64,000 nucleotides of DNA from NCBI RefSeq assembly GCF_008087085.1, contig NZ_VIYJ01000009.1, forward strand, positions 62,001 to 126,000, given 5' to 3'. Positions within the stretch are counted from its first letter, which is position 1, and every line of letters starts with the position of its first letter. Source of the DNA: Nocardioides rubriscoriae. GTDB taxonomy: Bacteria > Actinomycetota > Actinomycetes > Propionibacteriales > Nocardioidaceae. Below, one piece after another: positions 1-8,034 of this stretch. The notes beneath the pieces are model-generated. The model had not been told where the DNA came from and did not search any database. It worked only from the letters and a program-made list of their open reading frames with translations. The position numbers and the translations under genes are program-made.

Positions 1-44
1 ACCCCGACCGTGGTTGCGTGGCCGTTGACCCTGCGAGGTCTCGA

Positions 45-115
45 GGTGGTTCCTGAGGTGCGAGCCTGCGAGCCTCGAAGGGCTCGTCGCTAGCGCTCCT
101 CGCACCTCGACCACC
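45..115. repeat. dispersed intergenic repeat (inverted pair of the GGTGGTTGAGGTGCGAG family)
   Basis: Two half-elements face each other. GGTGGTTCCTGAGGTGCGAG at 45-64 is matched by its near reverse complement at 99-115, with GAGCCTCGAA between them. The same words recur near 3039, 18607, 48795 and 48882. The fold would form a long stem just downstream of the acyl-CoA dehydrogenase stop codon, so it may also act as a terminator. Confidence 0.6.
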
Positions 116-122
116 GGGGCCG

Positions 123-1334
123 TCACGACGCGTAGCCCATCAGCTTGGCCGCGAGGTCGGTGAGCACCTCGGTGGCGCCACCGCCGATCGGCAGGATGCG
201 GGCGTCGCGGTAGTGGCGCTCGACCTCGGTGCCGTGCATGTAGCCGGCGCCGCCGTGCAGCTGGACGGCCTGGTCGACGACGTAGGTGGCGGCGTCGCAG
301 GCGGTCTGCTTGGCCAGGCAGGCCTCGGCGATGACGCTCTCGCCGGCCACGTGGCGGCGGGCGACCTCGCGGGCGTAGACGCGGGCCACCTCGACCTGGC
401 GGCGCATCTCGACGAGCTTGTGGCGCACGACCTGGTTGGCGACCAGCGGCTTGCCGAAGGTCTCGCGGTCGCGGCAGTACTGCGCGGTGAGATCGAGGGC
501 GCGGCCGGCGACACCGTAGGCGTGGGTCGCGAGGCCGAGGCGCTCGACGACGAACTGCTCGGCGATCTGGTAGAAGCCGGCGTTCTCCTCGCCGACGAGG
601 TTGGCGGCCGGGACGCGCACGTCGACGTAGGACAGCTCGGCGGTGTCGGAGCAGTGCCAGCCCATCTTGCGCAGGCTGCGGTCGACGGTGAAGCCCGGCG
701 TGCCCTTCTCGACCACCAGCAGGCTGATGCCCGCGTGGCCCGGGCCACCGGTGCGCACGGCGGTGGTCACGTAGTCGGCACGCACCCCGGAGGTGATGTA
801 GGTCTTGGCGCCGTTGACGATGTAGTGGTCGCCCTCGCGCACCGCGGTGGTGCGGATGCCGGCGACGTCGGAGCCGCCGCCGGGCTCGGTGACCGCGAGC
901 GACCCGATCAGCTCGCCGGCCAGGGTCGGGCGCACGAACCGGTCGACCAGGTCGTGGTCGCCGGAGCGCACCGCCGCCGAGACGATGTGGGGCAAGGCGA
1001 TGCCGTGGGTGAAGAGGCCGGCCATCAGCCCGGACGAGGCGCCCGTGGCGAACATCCCCTCCTGCAGGTCGGTGGTGTCGAGCACGTCGCCGCCCCCACC
1101 GCCGACCTCCTCGGGGAAGCCGACGCCGAGCAGGCCCTGCTTGGCCGCGGCGGCGTGCAGCTCGCGCGGCATCGTGCCGTCGTCCTCCCACTGGTCGAGG
1201 TGGGGCATGATCTCGCGGCGCGTGAACTCGGCGCCGAGGTCGAACAGGTCGTTGCCCGTCGATCCGGGGTCCCCGCGGCGTTGTCCGGCGGAGGAGCGAA
1301 GCGGGGGAGACGGAGAACGTCGTGGGGTGGTCAT
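123..1334 (-). CDS. acyl-CoA dehydrogenase
   Basis: A 403-residue flavoprotein of the acyl-CoA dehydrogenase family, which introduces an alpha,beta double bond into an acyl-CoA and passes electrons to ETF. The sequence shows the N-terminal helical domain, the FAD-binding middle part (LAVTEPGGGSDVAGIRTTAV), the RETFGKPL helix and a C-terminal LHGGAGYMHGTEVERHYRDA block. Where medium-chain enzymes carry the catalytic Glu in YEGT, this protein reads IGGGATE, so the catalytic base is probably elsewhere, as in isovaleryl- and long-chain-type enzymes. The ATG at 1334 shares one base with the stop of the AtuA-like gene (TGATG), so the two are translationally coupled. It is the last gene of the operon seen here. 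The substrate is probably a branched or isoprenoid acyl-CoA, inferred from its neighbours. The N-terminal 25 or so residues are Pro/Ser/Arg rich, and a start a little further in is possible. Confidence 0.9.
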   Translation of the reverse strand: MTTPRRSPSPPLRSSAGQRRGDPGSTGNDLFDLGAEFTRREIMPHLDQWEDDGTMPRELHAAAAKQGLLGVGFPEEVGGGGGDVLDTTDLQEGMFATGASSGLMAGLFTHGIALPHIVSAAVRSGDHDLVDRFVRPTLAGELIGSLAVTEPGGGSDVAGIRTTAVREGDHYIVNGAKTYITSGVRADYVTTAVRTGGPGHAGISLLVVEKGTPGFTVDRSLRKMGWHCSDTAELSYVDVRVPAANLVGEENAGFYQIAEQFVVERLGLATHAYGVAGRALDLTAQYCRDRETFGKPLVANQVVRHKLVEMRRQVEVARVYAREVARRHVAGESVIAEACLAKQTACDAATYVVDQAVQLHGGAGYMHGTEVERHYRDARILPIGGGATEVLTDLAAKLMGYAS

Positions 1335-3064
1335 CAGAGGAGGCCTTCCTGGATGTGGACGGAGCGCGAGCGGACCCACTCGCCCAGGCCCTTGGCCTGG
1401 GGGTCGAAGCGGGTGGAGGCGGCCACGCCCTCGCCGAGCAGGCCGCGGATCAGCACGTTGACCGCGCCGAGGTTGGGCAGCACGTAGACCTCGATGTCGA
1501 GGTCCTTGGCCTCGGGGACCAGCTCGCGCACCTTGCGGGCGGTGACGAACGTGGCCAGCCAGGTGACGCGCGCGGCGTACTTGTCGGAGCCGTCGTTGAC
1601 GACCCACAGGCCGAGGTTGGCGTCGCCGCCCTTGTCGCCGGAGCGGGCGTGGACGAACGTGCCGAGGGCGACGCGACGGGTGATCGAGTCGGCCGGGGCC
1701 GGGCACGGCGAGGGGCGGCGTCCCTCGTCGTCGTCGACGACCGAGAACTCGGTCGGGTCGGGCACGACCTCGCGGCGTCCGTCGGCGTGGACGACGGTGT
1801 GGGTGACGGCCGCGCGGTCGACGTACGCCGGCCGGTAGACGCCGTAGGGCGTGGGCGGGCCGGGCGGCGACGTCATCGTGAAGCCGGGGTAGGAGCCCAG
1901 GGCGAGCTCGACCAGCGGGCCGGTGAACGCCTTGCCGACCGGGCCGGACTCGGGGTCCATCACGGTGACCCGCAGCAGGCAGGACGCGCCCTCCTCGGTG
2001 TCGGCGTCGACGGCCGGGAGGGCGGTGCGGGTCCAGCTGACCGTCGCGGCCGTGAGGGCGCCGTCGACCTGCGAGCGCACCCAGTCGGCCTTGGCGTCGA
2101 TGTCGAGGCCGGTGAGGACGAGCTCCATGGTGTTGCGGAAGCCGCCGAGGGTGTTGACGCACACCTTGAGCTGCGCGGGCGGCGCCTGGCCGCGCACGCC
2201 GCTCACCTCGACCCGGTCGGGGCCGACCTGTGCGAGGCGGACGGTGTCCAAATGGGTGGTGACGTCGGGGCCGAGGTAGCGCGTCGACTGGATCTCGTAG
2301 ACGAGCTGGGCGGTGACGGTGTCGACGGTGACCGCACCGCCGGTGCCGTCGTGCTTGGTGACGACGAACGAGCCGTCGGCGGCGATCTCGGCGAGCGGGA
2401 AGCCGAGCGGCCGGCCGTCGAGGGGCAGGGTCTTGAAGCCGGAGAAGTTGCCGCCGGTGGCCTGGGTGCCGCACTCGAGCACGTGGCCGGCGACCACGGC
2501 GCCGGCGAGCTCGTCGTACGACGTGGGGCCCCAGCCATGGTGGGCGACGGCCGGGCCGACGACGAGGCTCGCGTCGGTCACCCGGCCGGTGACGACGACG
2601 TCGGCGCCCTCGCGCAGGGCCGCGGCGATGCCGAACCCGCCGAGGTAGGCATTGGCGGTCAGGGCGCCGTCGAACTGCAGCGCCCGCAGGTCGTCGCCCT
2701 CGACGTGGGCGGTCGCGGGGTCGAGGCCGAGGCCGCGGGCCACCTCGCGCAGCCGGTCGGCCAGCCCCGCGGGGTTGAGGCCGCCGGCGTTGCTGACGAT
2801 CCGCACGCCCTTCTCGAGGGCCAGGCCCAGGCAGTCCTCGAGCTGGCGCACGAAGGTGCGGGCGTAGCCGAGGCCGGCGTCCTTCATGGTGTCCTTGCCG
2901 AGGATCAGCATGGTGAGCTCGGCGAGGTAGTCGCCGGTGAGGACGTCGAGCCCCTGCCCGTCGGTGGTGCCCTCGAGCATCTCGCGCATCGCCGAGAGGC
3001 GGTCGCCGTAGAAGCCGGAGCAGTTGCCGACCCGCAGCGGTTTCGAGGCTTGCCCCGCTCGCAC
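1334..3064 (-). CDS. acyclic terpene utilization AtuA-like protein (DUF1446)
   Basis: About 576 residues. The N-terminal part (LRVGNCSGFYGDR, TGDYLAELTMLILG, NAGGLNPAG) matches the AtuA/DUF1446 family, found in citronellol/geraniol and leucine-type catabolic clusters. The C-terminal part contains HARSGDKGGDANLGLW, typical of the small AtuA-associated domain, so this is the fused long form. The enzymatic role is not firmly established in the family. The start is uncertain: no ATG precedes the conserved LRVGN block except one deep inside the upstream gene. GTG at 3064, one base after the TGA of that gene, is preferred, and GTG at 3073 is an alternative. This junction lies inside a dispersed repeat, so the first codons (VRAGQASKP) come from repeat DNA. 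It is operonic with the acyl-CoA dehydrogenase (TGATG overlap). Confidence 0.82.
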   Translation of the reverse strand: MRAGQASKPLRVGNCSGFYGDRLSAMREMLEGTTDGQGLDVLTGDYLAELTMLILGKDTMKDAGLGYARTFVRQLEDCLGLALEKGVRIVSNAGGLNPAGLADRLREVARGLGLDPATAHVEGDDLRALQFDGALTANAYLGGFGIAAALREGADVVVTGRVTDASLVVGPAVAHHGWGPTSYDELAGAVVAGHVLECGTQATGGNFSGFKTLPLDGRPLGFPLAEIAADGSFVVTKHDGTGGAVTVDTVTAQLVYEIQSTRYLGPDVTTHLDTVRLAQVGPDRVEVSGVRGQAPPAQLKVCVNTLGGFRNTMELVLTGLDIDAKADWVRSQVDGALTAATVSWTRTALPAVDADTEEGASCLLRVTVMDPESGPVGKAFTGPLVELALGSYPGFTMTSPPGPPTPYGVYRPAYVDRAAVTHTVVHADGRREVVPDPTEFSVVDDDEGRRPSPCPAPADSITRRVALGTFVHARSGDKGGDANLGLWVVNDGSDKYAARVTWLATFVTARKVRELVPEAKDLDIEVYVLPNLGAVNVLIRGLLGEGVAASTRFDPQAKGLGEWVRSRSVHIQEGLL

Positions 3065-3074
3065 GTCAACCACC
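3039..3074. repeat. dispersed repeat at a gene junction
   Basis: On the minus strand this reads GGTGGTTGACGTGCGAG, then a short spacer, then CCTCGAAACC. This is the same pattern as the element at 18607-18640. Here the element supplies the last two codons and TGA stop of the TIGR03084-type gene and the GTG start region of the AtuA-like gene. Confidence 0.65.
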
Positions 3075-3866
3075 GTTGCTCGGCGTGCGGCCGGGGCCGG
3101 CCGGACCGGCGAAGCACTGGGCGACGTCGAGCCAGGCGTCGGCGCCGGGGCCGACGGCGACCAGGTCGGTGTCGGCACGGTGGACGCGCTGGGTGACGAG
3201 CTCGCAGAAGTCGACCGCCGAGCCGGTCACCGACTCGGGCGCGTCGTCGACGCCCCAGGTCCAGGTCTCACCGCTCGGGGCGGTCAGCACGACGCGCACC
3301 TCGGCCTCGGGCACGGCCAGGCCACGGTTGGCGAAGGAGAAGCCGCGGGTGCGGACGCCGATGTGGGCGACGTGGCGGACCCGGTCGGTGTGCTCGACCT
3401 CGAGACCGAGCGCGGTGACCACGTCGAGCGCGTGGGCCCAGGTCTCCATGAAGCGCGCGGTGACCATCGAGGCGGCCGACATCGGCGGCCCGAACCACGG
3501 CATCTTCGCGCCGTCGGGCACCGCCCGCAGGGCCTGCGCCAGCGCGACGCGGGCGGCGTCCCAGCGCGCCAGCAGCTCGGCGGGCGGGAGGGTCGCGAGA
3601 TCGAGGGCTCCGGCGTCGACGAACCCGGTGGGGTCGGCCAGCGCGGCGAGCACGATCGCGTCCCACGGCTCGGCCTCGACGTGGGCGCGGGCAGCGGTCG
3701 CGGCGGTCTCGTCGGTCCAGAGCAGGTGGGCGACCTGGGTCGCGACGCTCCACCCGGGGGCCGGCGTGGGCGTGGCCCAGCCGGCGTCGTCGAGGTCGGC
3801 CACGACGGCGCGCAGCCGGTCGCCCTCGGCGGTGAGGTCGGCGAGCAGGTCGTCGAGCAGGGTCAC
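3066..3866 (-). CDS. TIGR03084-type metal-binding protein (maleylpyruvate isomerase/DinB-like fold)
   Basis: 266 residues. The N-terminal half has the DinB/mycothiol-dependent maleylpyruvate isomerase pattern, with an early helix (LLDDLLADLTAEGDRLRAVV), WATPTPAPGWSVATQVAHL with a metal-ligand-type His, then FMETWAHALDVVTAL carrying a second His. The C-terminal half resembles the SCP2-like cap (FANRGLAVPEAEVRVVLTAP). Members of this family of about 260 residues usually sit beside TetR regulators and acyl-CoA catabolic genes, as here; the exact reaction is unknown. The start is GTG at 3866, which forms a GTGA overlap with the stop of the TetR gene. The end falls inside a dispersed repeat. Confidence 0.8.
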   Translation of the reverse strand: MTLLDDLLADLTAEGDRLRAVVADLDDAGWATPTPAPGWSVATQVAHLLWTDETAATAARAHVEAEPWDAIVLAALADPTGFVDAGALDLATLPPAELLARWDAARVALAQALRAVPDGAKMPWFGPPMSAASMVTARFMETWAHALDVVTALGLEVEHTDRVRHVAHIGVRTRGFSFANRGLAVPEAEVRVVLTAPSGETWTWGVDDAPESVTGSAVDFCELVTQRVHRADTDLVAVGPGADAWLDVAQCFAGPAGPGRTPSNGG

Positions 3867-4480
3867 GGGGTTGCTCCCTTGAGCTGGGTGTCGAGCACGA
3901 GGGCCCACTGGTCGAGGATCCGTCCACGACGCCGGGCGTCGTCGGTGATGGTGGTGGCCAGGCCCAGGCCGCGGACCAGGTCGAGGGTGGCCTGGACGAG
4001 CTCGCGCACGCCGGGCTGCGACTCGTCGGCGCCGAGCGCGTCGACCACGAGGCGGTGCGCCTCGCGCCCGACCCGCTGCTCGAGGGGCGCGACGGCGGCC
4101 AGCAGGGTCGCGTCGGTGCGCGCCGCGACCCACAGCTCGAGGGCGGCGAAGAAGACGGGCGAGGCGAAGTGGTCGCCGAGCATCTCGAGCACCGCCCGCG
4201 TGCGGGTGGGCCCGGTCGGCAGGTCGGCGGCGGCGGCCGCCAGCTCGGCGCCGCGCACCGCGGTGAGGTGCTCGACCGCGGCCAGCACCAGGTCGTTCTT
4301 GCTCGGGAAGTGGTGCAGCTGGGCCCCCCGGCTGACCCCCGCGCGCTCGGAGACCAGCGTGGTCGACGTACCGGCGAAGCCGTGCTCGACCAGGCACTCG
4401 ACCGTCGCCTCGAGCAGCCGCGCCCGCATCACGCGGGTGCGCTCCTCCTGCGGCACGCGGGTGGTCGCGGCGGTCGTCAC
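3863..4480 (-). CDS. TetR family transcriptional regulator
   Basis: 205 residues. The N-terminal helix-turn-helix spans about residues 15-65 (ATVECLVEHGFAGTSTTLV followed by ERAGVSRGAQLHHFPSKNDL), with a Leu/Ala-rich ligand-binding C-terminus. It is the first gene of the operon that continues with the TIGR03084-type, AtuA-like and acyl-CoA dehydrogenase genes (GTGA overlap), so it probably represses the whole unit and responds to an acyl-CoA intermediate. A TTGACT hexamer that could be a -35 box lies upstream on the minus strand near 4513-4518. The first copy of the GATAGTCGTGG stem-loop begins 58 bp upstream of the start. Confidence 0.92.
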   Translation of the reverse strand: MTTAATTRVPQEERTRVMRARLLEATVECLVEHGFAGTSTTLVSERAGVSRGAQLHHFPSKNDLVLAAVEHLTAVRGAELAAAAADLPTGPTRTRAVLEMLGDHFASPVFFAALELWVAARTDATLLAAVAPLEQRVGREAHRLVVDALGADESQPGVRELVQATLDLVRGLGLATTITDDARRRGRILDQWALVLDTQLKGATP

Positions 4481-4538
4481 GCCTCCCGACGATGCCGCAG
4501 CAGCAACAAACAGTCAAGCCTGATTCTAAGTGTCGGAC

Positions 4539-4596
4539 GATAGTCGTGGCCGTTCCGCACGGGGGGCGGGGTCGGTGCGGATGGTCCACGACTATC
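4539..4596. repeat. GATAGTCGTGG stem-loop repeat, copy 1
   Basis: A 58-bp inverted repeat starting GATAGTCGTGG and ending CCACGACTATC, with inner GTTCCGCAC and GTGCGGAT arms. It is an almost exact copy of the element at 4604-4661. Confidence 0.8.
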
Positions 4597-4603
4597 CCGG
4601 ATG

Positions 4604-4661
4604 GATAGTCGTGGACGTTCCGCACGCGAGGCGAGGTCGGTGCGGATGGTCCACGACTATC
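4604..4661. repeat. GATAGTCGTGGAC stem-loop repeat, copy 2
   Basis: A 58-bp inverted repeat with arms of about 22 bases and two mismatches. It lies 7 bp after copy 1 and 3 bp beyond the stop codon of the AbiEi-like gene, so it can also act as that gene's terminator. Confidence 0.8.
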
Positions 4662-4664
4662 GGC

Positions 4665-5693
4665 TCAGGCGGCTCGGTAGCCGAGCCAGCGCTCGCGGTC
4701 GGCGGCCGAGAGGGCGCGACGCTGCTCGACGGTGAAGGTGGGCACCCACCAGCCGGGCAGCTCGGTGGTCCAGGTGCGGTCGGACTGCGGCCTCGCCGCA
4801 GCACGGGCGTACGCCGAGCGCAGGTCGCTCACGAACCGTCCGCCGAGGTCGCCGGCGCGGGCCGTGACCTGCTCGAGCCCGTGGTGCTCGAAGGCGGCGT
4901 CGCGCACCGCGTCGGCGCGTGGCGCGTCGCCGACCAGGTGCACGCCACCGTCGTACTGCCCGATCACCCCCGCGACCGGGTCGATGAGGTCGGGGGTGCC
5001 GATGTGACGACCCGCGAGGTCGAAGACCGGCCGGTTGGCCAGCGGCGAGGGGAAGCCCGCGTCCTCCCACCACGTGAGCATCCGGAACTCCTGGGGCGAC
5101 CAGCAGTTCTCGACGGCCCGCGGCAGCGCGTCGCGGCACCGCGGCACACCGGTGTACGCCGGGTGGTCGAGCGCGTGGGCGGTCATCTCCTCGACCGAGA
5201 CGAGGTCGTCGAAGGCCGCCATCGCGAGGACCAGGGCCGCCTCGGTGACGGAGGGGGCGTAGCGCATCGCGAAGAACGCGGCCGGGACGGGCCAGGCGAC
5301 CCAGATGCCGTCTAGGCTGACGGCCTCCGCCGGGTCGAAGCGGTCCCCGGTCATGTGGAACCCCGCTTGCGTGCGGATGCGGTGGGCGGGCACCGCGATG
5401 TCGACGTCGACCAGGGTCCCGTCGGCGCGGGTGCCGGTGAACCAGGTCGCGCCCTGCCAGTGCAGCGACCCCCAGCCGGTCACCGCGCCGCACCGCGGCA
5501 CCAGGTAGCCGGCCTCCAGCACGCGTTGGGCCGGCGTCAGCTCGACGTCCGAAGGCACGTAGAGACCGTGGCTGCTGCGTCGCCACTCGGGCCCGGACGC
5601 CTGCCGGCGCGTCGGACCCCCGACCCCGTCGGGGTCGGTGCGCACCGGCGCGACCACCCGGTGCGCCGTACCAGGAGGGATGCGGTGGCGCAT
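4665..5693 (-). CDS. AbiEi/DUF559-like protein (type IV antitoxin-like N-terminus, Vsr-like fold C-terminus)
   Basis: 342 residues, predicted cytoplasmic. Residues 1-80 resemble the AbiEi-type DNA-binding/antitoxin N-terminus common in actinobacteria (WRRSSHGLYVPSDVELTPAQRVLEAGYLVP). The C-terminal part contains DLIDPVAGVIGQYDGGVHL and later HHGLEQVTARAGDL, which follows the DUF559/very-short-patch-repair endonuclease-like pattern (D-hydrophobic-D...E/Q-YDG...). The catalytic Glu usually seen before YDG is Gln here, so nuclease activity is doubtful. No cognate AbiEii toxin is adjacent; it is a lone gene. It is bracketed by the GATAGTCGTGGAC repeats, two copies 3' and one 5'. The ATG at 5693 has AGGAGGGATGCG just upstream. 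The function is not known. Confidence 0.7.
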   Translation of the reverse strand: MRHRIPPGTAHRVVAPVRTDPDGVGGPTRRQASGPEWRRSSHGLYVPSDVELTPAQRVLEAGYLVPRCGAVTGWGSLHWQGATWFTGTRADGTLVDVDIAVPAHRIRTQAGFHMTGDRFDPAEAVSLDGIWVAWPVPAAFFAMRYAPSVTEAALVLAMAAFDDLVSVEEMTAHALDHPAYTGVPRCRDALPRAVENCWSPQEFRMLTWWEDAGFPSPLANRPVFDLAGRHIGTPDLIDPVAGVIGQYDGGVHLVGDAPRADAVRDAAFEHHGLEQVTARAGDLGGRFVSDLRSAYARAAARPQSDRTWTTELPGWWVPTFTVEQRRALSAADRERWLGYRAA

Positions 5694-5767
5694 GCGGACA
5701 GGATGGACCGATCGGCGGCACCCGCGCGTCCGTCCTCCACAGGCCCGTCGCACCCTCCACCCGCCGG

Positions 5768-5824
5768 GATAGTCGTGGACGTGGTGCACGCGGTCGGGCT
5801 CGGTGCACAACGTCCACGACTATC
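5768..5824. repeat. GATAGTCGTGGAC stem-loop repeat, copy 3
   Basis: 57 bp with a perfect 13-bp inverted arm (GATAGTCGTGGAC and GTCCACGACTATC) and further pairing of GTGCAC inside. It lies 75 bp upstream of the AbiEi-like gene and 45 bp beyond the stop of doxX. Confidence 0.8.
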
Positions 5825-5868
5825 GGCGGCGATGGGCCACAGGGGGGCACAGTCGGCGCCCGCCGGAC

Positions 5869-6285
5869 CTAGGACGAGGGCCGAAGGACCCGCCCTCGCA
5901 GGACCGCCCAGGCCCCGGTGCACCACAGCGCCCAGGCCACCAGCAACGGCTGGAAGAACAGGCGTACGACGCGGCTGGTGGTCGAGTCGAGCCCGAACGA
6001 GTCCGACCCGTGGACCGCCTGCCACACGTTGCCGGGGAACACCGCGACGAAGAACACCGCCACCACGAGCCCGAGCGTCGCGAGCCGGTCACCGCGCAGC
6101 ACGAGCAGCGCGACGCCGAGGACCAGCTCGACGACCCCGGAGACCAGCACGATCGCCTCGCGCAGCGGCAGGAACGTCGGGACCTGGCCGAGGAACTCCG
6201 CGGTGTCGACGAAGTGGGCGGTGCCCGCGACCAGCAGGACGGCCGCCAGCAGCACGCGGCCGAGGACCTTCAGCACGGGGCTCAT
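5869..6285 (-). CDS. DoxX family membrane protein
   Basis: 138 residues with four predicted membrane helices (near residues 6-24, 44-62, 68-86 and 105-125). It has the DoxX-type GTAHFVDTAEFLGQVPTFLPL loop after helix 1. DoxX-like proteins are small inner-membrane proteins linked to quinone or thiosulfate redox and stress; the function of this subgroup is not known. It is transcribed alone on the minus strand and followed by a stem-loop repeat that could terminate it. Confidence 0.82.
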   Translation of the reverse strand: MSPVLKVLGRVLLAAVLLVAGTAHFVDTAEFLGQVPTFLPLREAIVLVSGVVELVLGVALLVLRGDRLATLGLVVAVFFVAVFPGNVWQAVHGSDSFGLDSTTSRVVRLFFQPLLVAWALWCTGAWAVLRGRVLRPSS

Positions 6286-6304
6286 CCGGGCAACCTACGG
6301 CGCG

Positions 6305-6982
6305 TCACCGGTAGGTGAGGTGGTCGCCCTCGAGGTGGGGGTGCTCGTTGAAGGTCAGCAGCCGGGCGCCGGTGGAGCCGACGACGACGCGGGTGACCGA
6401 CGAGTTGACGGTGACGGCGTTGAACCGGGCCCAGCGGCGGGCGAGGGCGACCGGGTCGTCGTCGTCGGGATCGGCGAGCGCCGCGGCGAGGACGCCGATG
6501 ACGCCGCCGGAGGTGACCACGACCGCCGTGCGTCCCGAGCCGGCGCGCTCGGCCACGCGCGCGAACGCGGCGCGCACCCGTGCCACGAAGCCGTCCCAGG
6601 GCTCGTCGTAGTCGCCGTGGCCGGCGGTCCAGCGCGCGGTGGCCTGCTCGAAGAGCCGCTGGAAGGCCTTGCGGTCCAGGCCGCCGGCGTCGGTCAGCGA
6701 CGTCACCTCGGGGTGGCTCGCGACGATGCCGAGGTGGTCGAACTCGTCCCAGGCCTCGTCGACGACGACGTCGCCGCGCCAGCCCGCGGCACCGGTCATC
6801 GCCTCGAGGGTCTCGCGGTGGCGCCGCATCCCGCCCCGCACGATCGTGGTCGGTACGACGCGCCGCTCGGCCATCCACTGGCCGAGGAGCCGGCCCTGCT
6901 GCCACCCGACCGGCGACAGCACGTCGTAGTCGTCGGCCCCGAAGGACGCCTGGCCGTGACGGACCAGCAGCACGACGCCCAT
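6305..6982 (-). CDS. histidine phosphatase family protein
   Basis: 225 residues. The N-terminal LLVRHGQASFG is the RHG catalytic motif (phospho-acceptor His near residue 9), and the second-half catalytic His region is replaced by VVVTSGGVIGVLAAAL, typical of phosphoglycerate-mutase-like phosphatases. The ATG at 6982 overlaps the TGA of the preceding phosphotransferase gene by one base, so the two are coupled. This genomic trio (acyl-CoA dehydrogenase, phosphotransferase, phosphatase) suggests a role in turnover of a phosphorylated acyl-CoA intermediate; this is inference. Confidence 0.88.
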   Translation of the reverse strand: MGVVLLVRHGQASFGADDYDVLSPVGWQQGRLLGQWMAERRVVPTTIVRGGMRRHRETLEAMTGAAGWRGDVVVDEAWDEFDHLGIVASHPEVTSLTDAGGLDRKAFQRLFEQATARWTAGHGDYDEPWDGFVARVRAAFARVAERAGSGRTAVVVTSGGVIGVLAAALADPDDDDPVALARRWARFNAVTVNSSVTRVVVGSTGARLLTFNEHPHLEGDHLTYR

Positions 6983-8034
6983 CAGCGCTGCCCGGCGAGC
7001 AGGGTGCGGCAGCGCGACTCGAGGTAGCCGACGGCGGGACCGAAGACGGCGTAGGCCTCGTTGGTGGTCTGCCGGTGGACGTAGCGGTACCAGATCTGCT
7101 GGGCGATGACGGCCAGCCGGAACAGCCCGAAGACCTCGTAGAACAGCCAGCCCGGCGCGGGCAGCGCGAGACCGGAGCGCTCGAGGTAGGTCTCGACGAG
7201 GCGCTCGCGGGTCCACATGCCCGGCGTGGTCGACGGCTGGCGGCGGAAGAGCTGGAAGACCTCGTCGTCGCCGGCCTCGACCCAGTAGGCGAGCGCGCCG
7301 CCGAGGTCCATCAGGGGGTCGCCGACGGTGGCCATCTCCCAGTCGAGCACCGCGCGCACGCCGAGCGTGTCGGGGTCGAGGACGAGGTTGTCGAGCCGGA
7401 AGTCGTTGTGGATCATTCGCTGGGCCACGTCGCGCGGCTGGTGCTCGTCGAGCCAGGTCAGGACGTCGGACCAGTCGCCGGTGTCGTCGGTGCGCGCGTC
7501 GGCGAACCGCTTGGTCCAGCCGCCGACCTGGCGGGCGACGTAGCCGTCGCCCTTGCCCAGCGCGGCCAGTGCGGGCACCGCCGCGACGTCGACGCCGTGC
7601 AGCGCGACCAGGGTGTCGAGCGCCCGGTCGCAGAGGTTGTCGGCCTGCTCGGGGGTGACGGGGAAGCCGAAGTCCTGACGCGGGATGACGCCGTCGACGC
7701 ATCCCATCACGTAGAACTCCGAGCCGATCACGGTCTCGTCGGTGCAGTGGGCGACCATCGCGGGCACCTGCGGGAAGACCGGCGCGAGCGCGGCCTGGAC
7801 GTCGTGCTCGCGGCCCATGTCGTGCGCCCCCCTGGCCTTGGCGCCGACCGGCGGACGCCGCAGCACCAGGTCGGGCTGCCCCGCGGCGTACTGCAGGAGG
7901 TAGGTGAGGTTGGACGCGCCGCCGCGGAACTGGCGCACCCCGGCGATCGGGCCGCGGTCGAGGTAGGCCGCCACCGCGTCGACGTCGAAGGCGTCCTCGT
8001 CGCGGACCGCGGACGAGTCGGCGCCCGGGCTCAC
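6982..8034 (-). CDS. phosphotransferase family protein (ACAD10/11- and LvaA-like kinase)
   Basis: 350 residues with the aminoglycoside-phosphotransferase/choline-kinase fold. The N-terminal nucleotide loop is RQFRGGASNLTYLL, the catalytic loop is MIHNDFRLDNLVL and the metal-binding part is VLDWEMATVGDPLMDLG. These are the motif variants of the kinase domain of ACAD10/ACAD11 and of bacterial LvaA, which phosphorylate the 4-hydroxyl of 4-hydroxyacyl-CoA. The GTG at 8034 overlaps the stop of the adjacent acyl-CoA dehydrogenase (GTGA). The pairing with that gene supports a role in hydroxyacyl-CoA breakdown; the substrate is not proven. Confidence 0.88.
   Translation of the reverse strand: MSPGADSSAVRDEDAFDVDAVAAYLDRGPIAGVRQFRGGASNLTYLLQYAAGQPDLVLRRPPVGAKARGAHDMGREHDVQAALAPVFPQVPAMVAHCTDETVIGSEFYVMGCVDGVIPRQDFGFPVTPEQADNLCDRALDTLVALHGVDVAAVPALAALGKGDGYVARQVGGWTKRFADARTDDTGDWSDVLTWLDEHQPRDVAQRMIHNDFRLDNLVLDPDTLGVRAVLDWEMATVGDPLMDLGGALAYWVEAGDDEVFQLFRRQPSTTPGMWTRERLVETYLERSGLALPAPGWLFYEVFGLFRLAVIAQQIWYRYVHRQTTNEAYAVFGPAVGYLESRCRTLLAGQR

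Noticed and set aside
1322..3196. Plus-strand open frame opposite the AtuA-like gene
   Set aside because: Gly/Val/Asp-rich with no motif; it is the antisense shadow of a well-supported gene.
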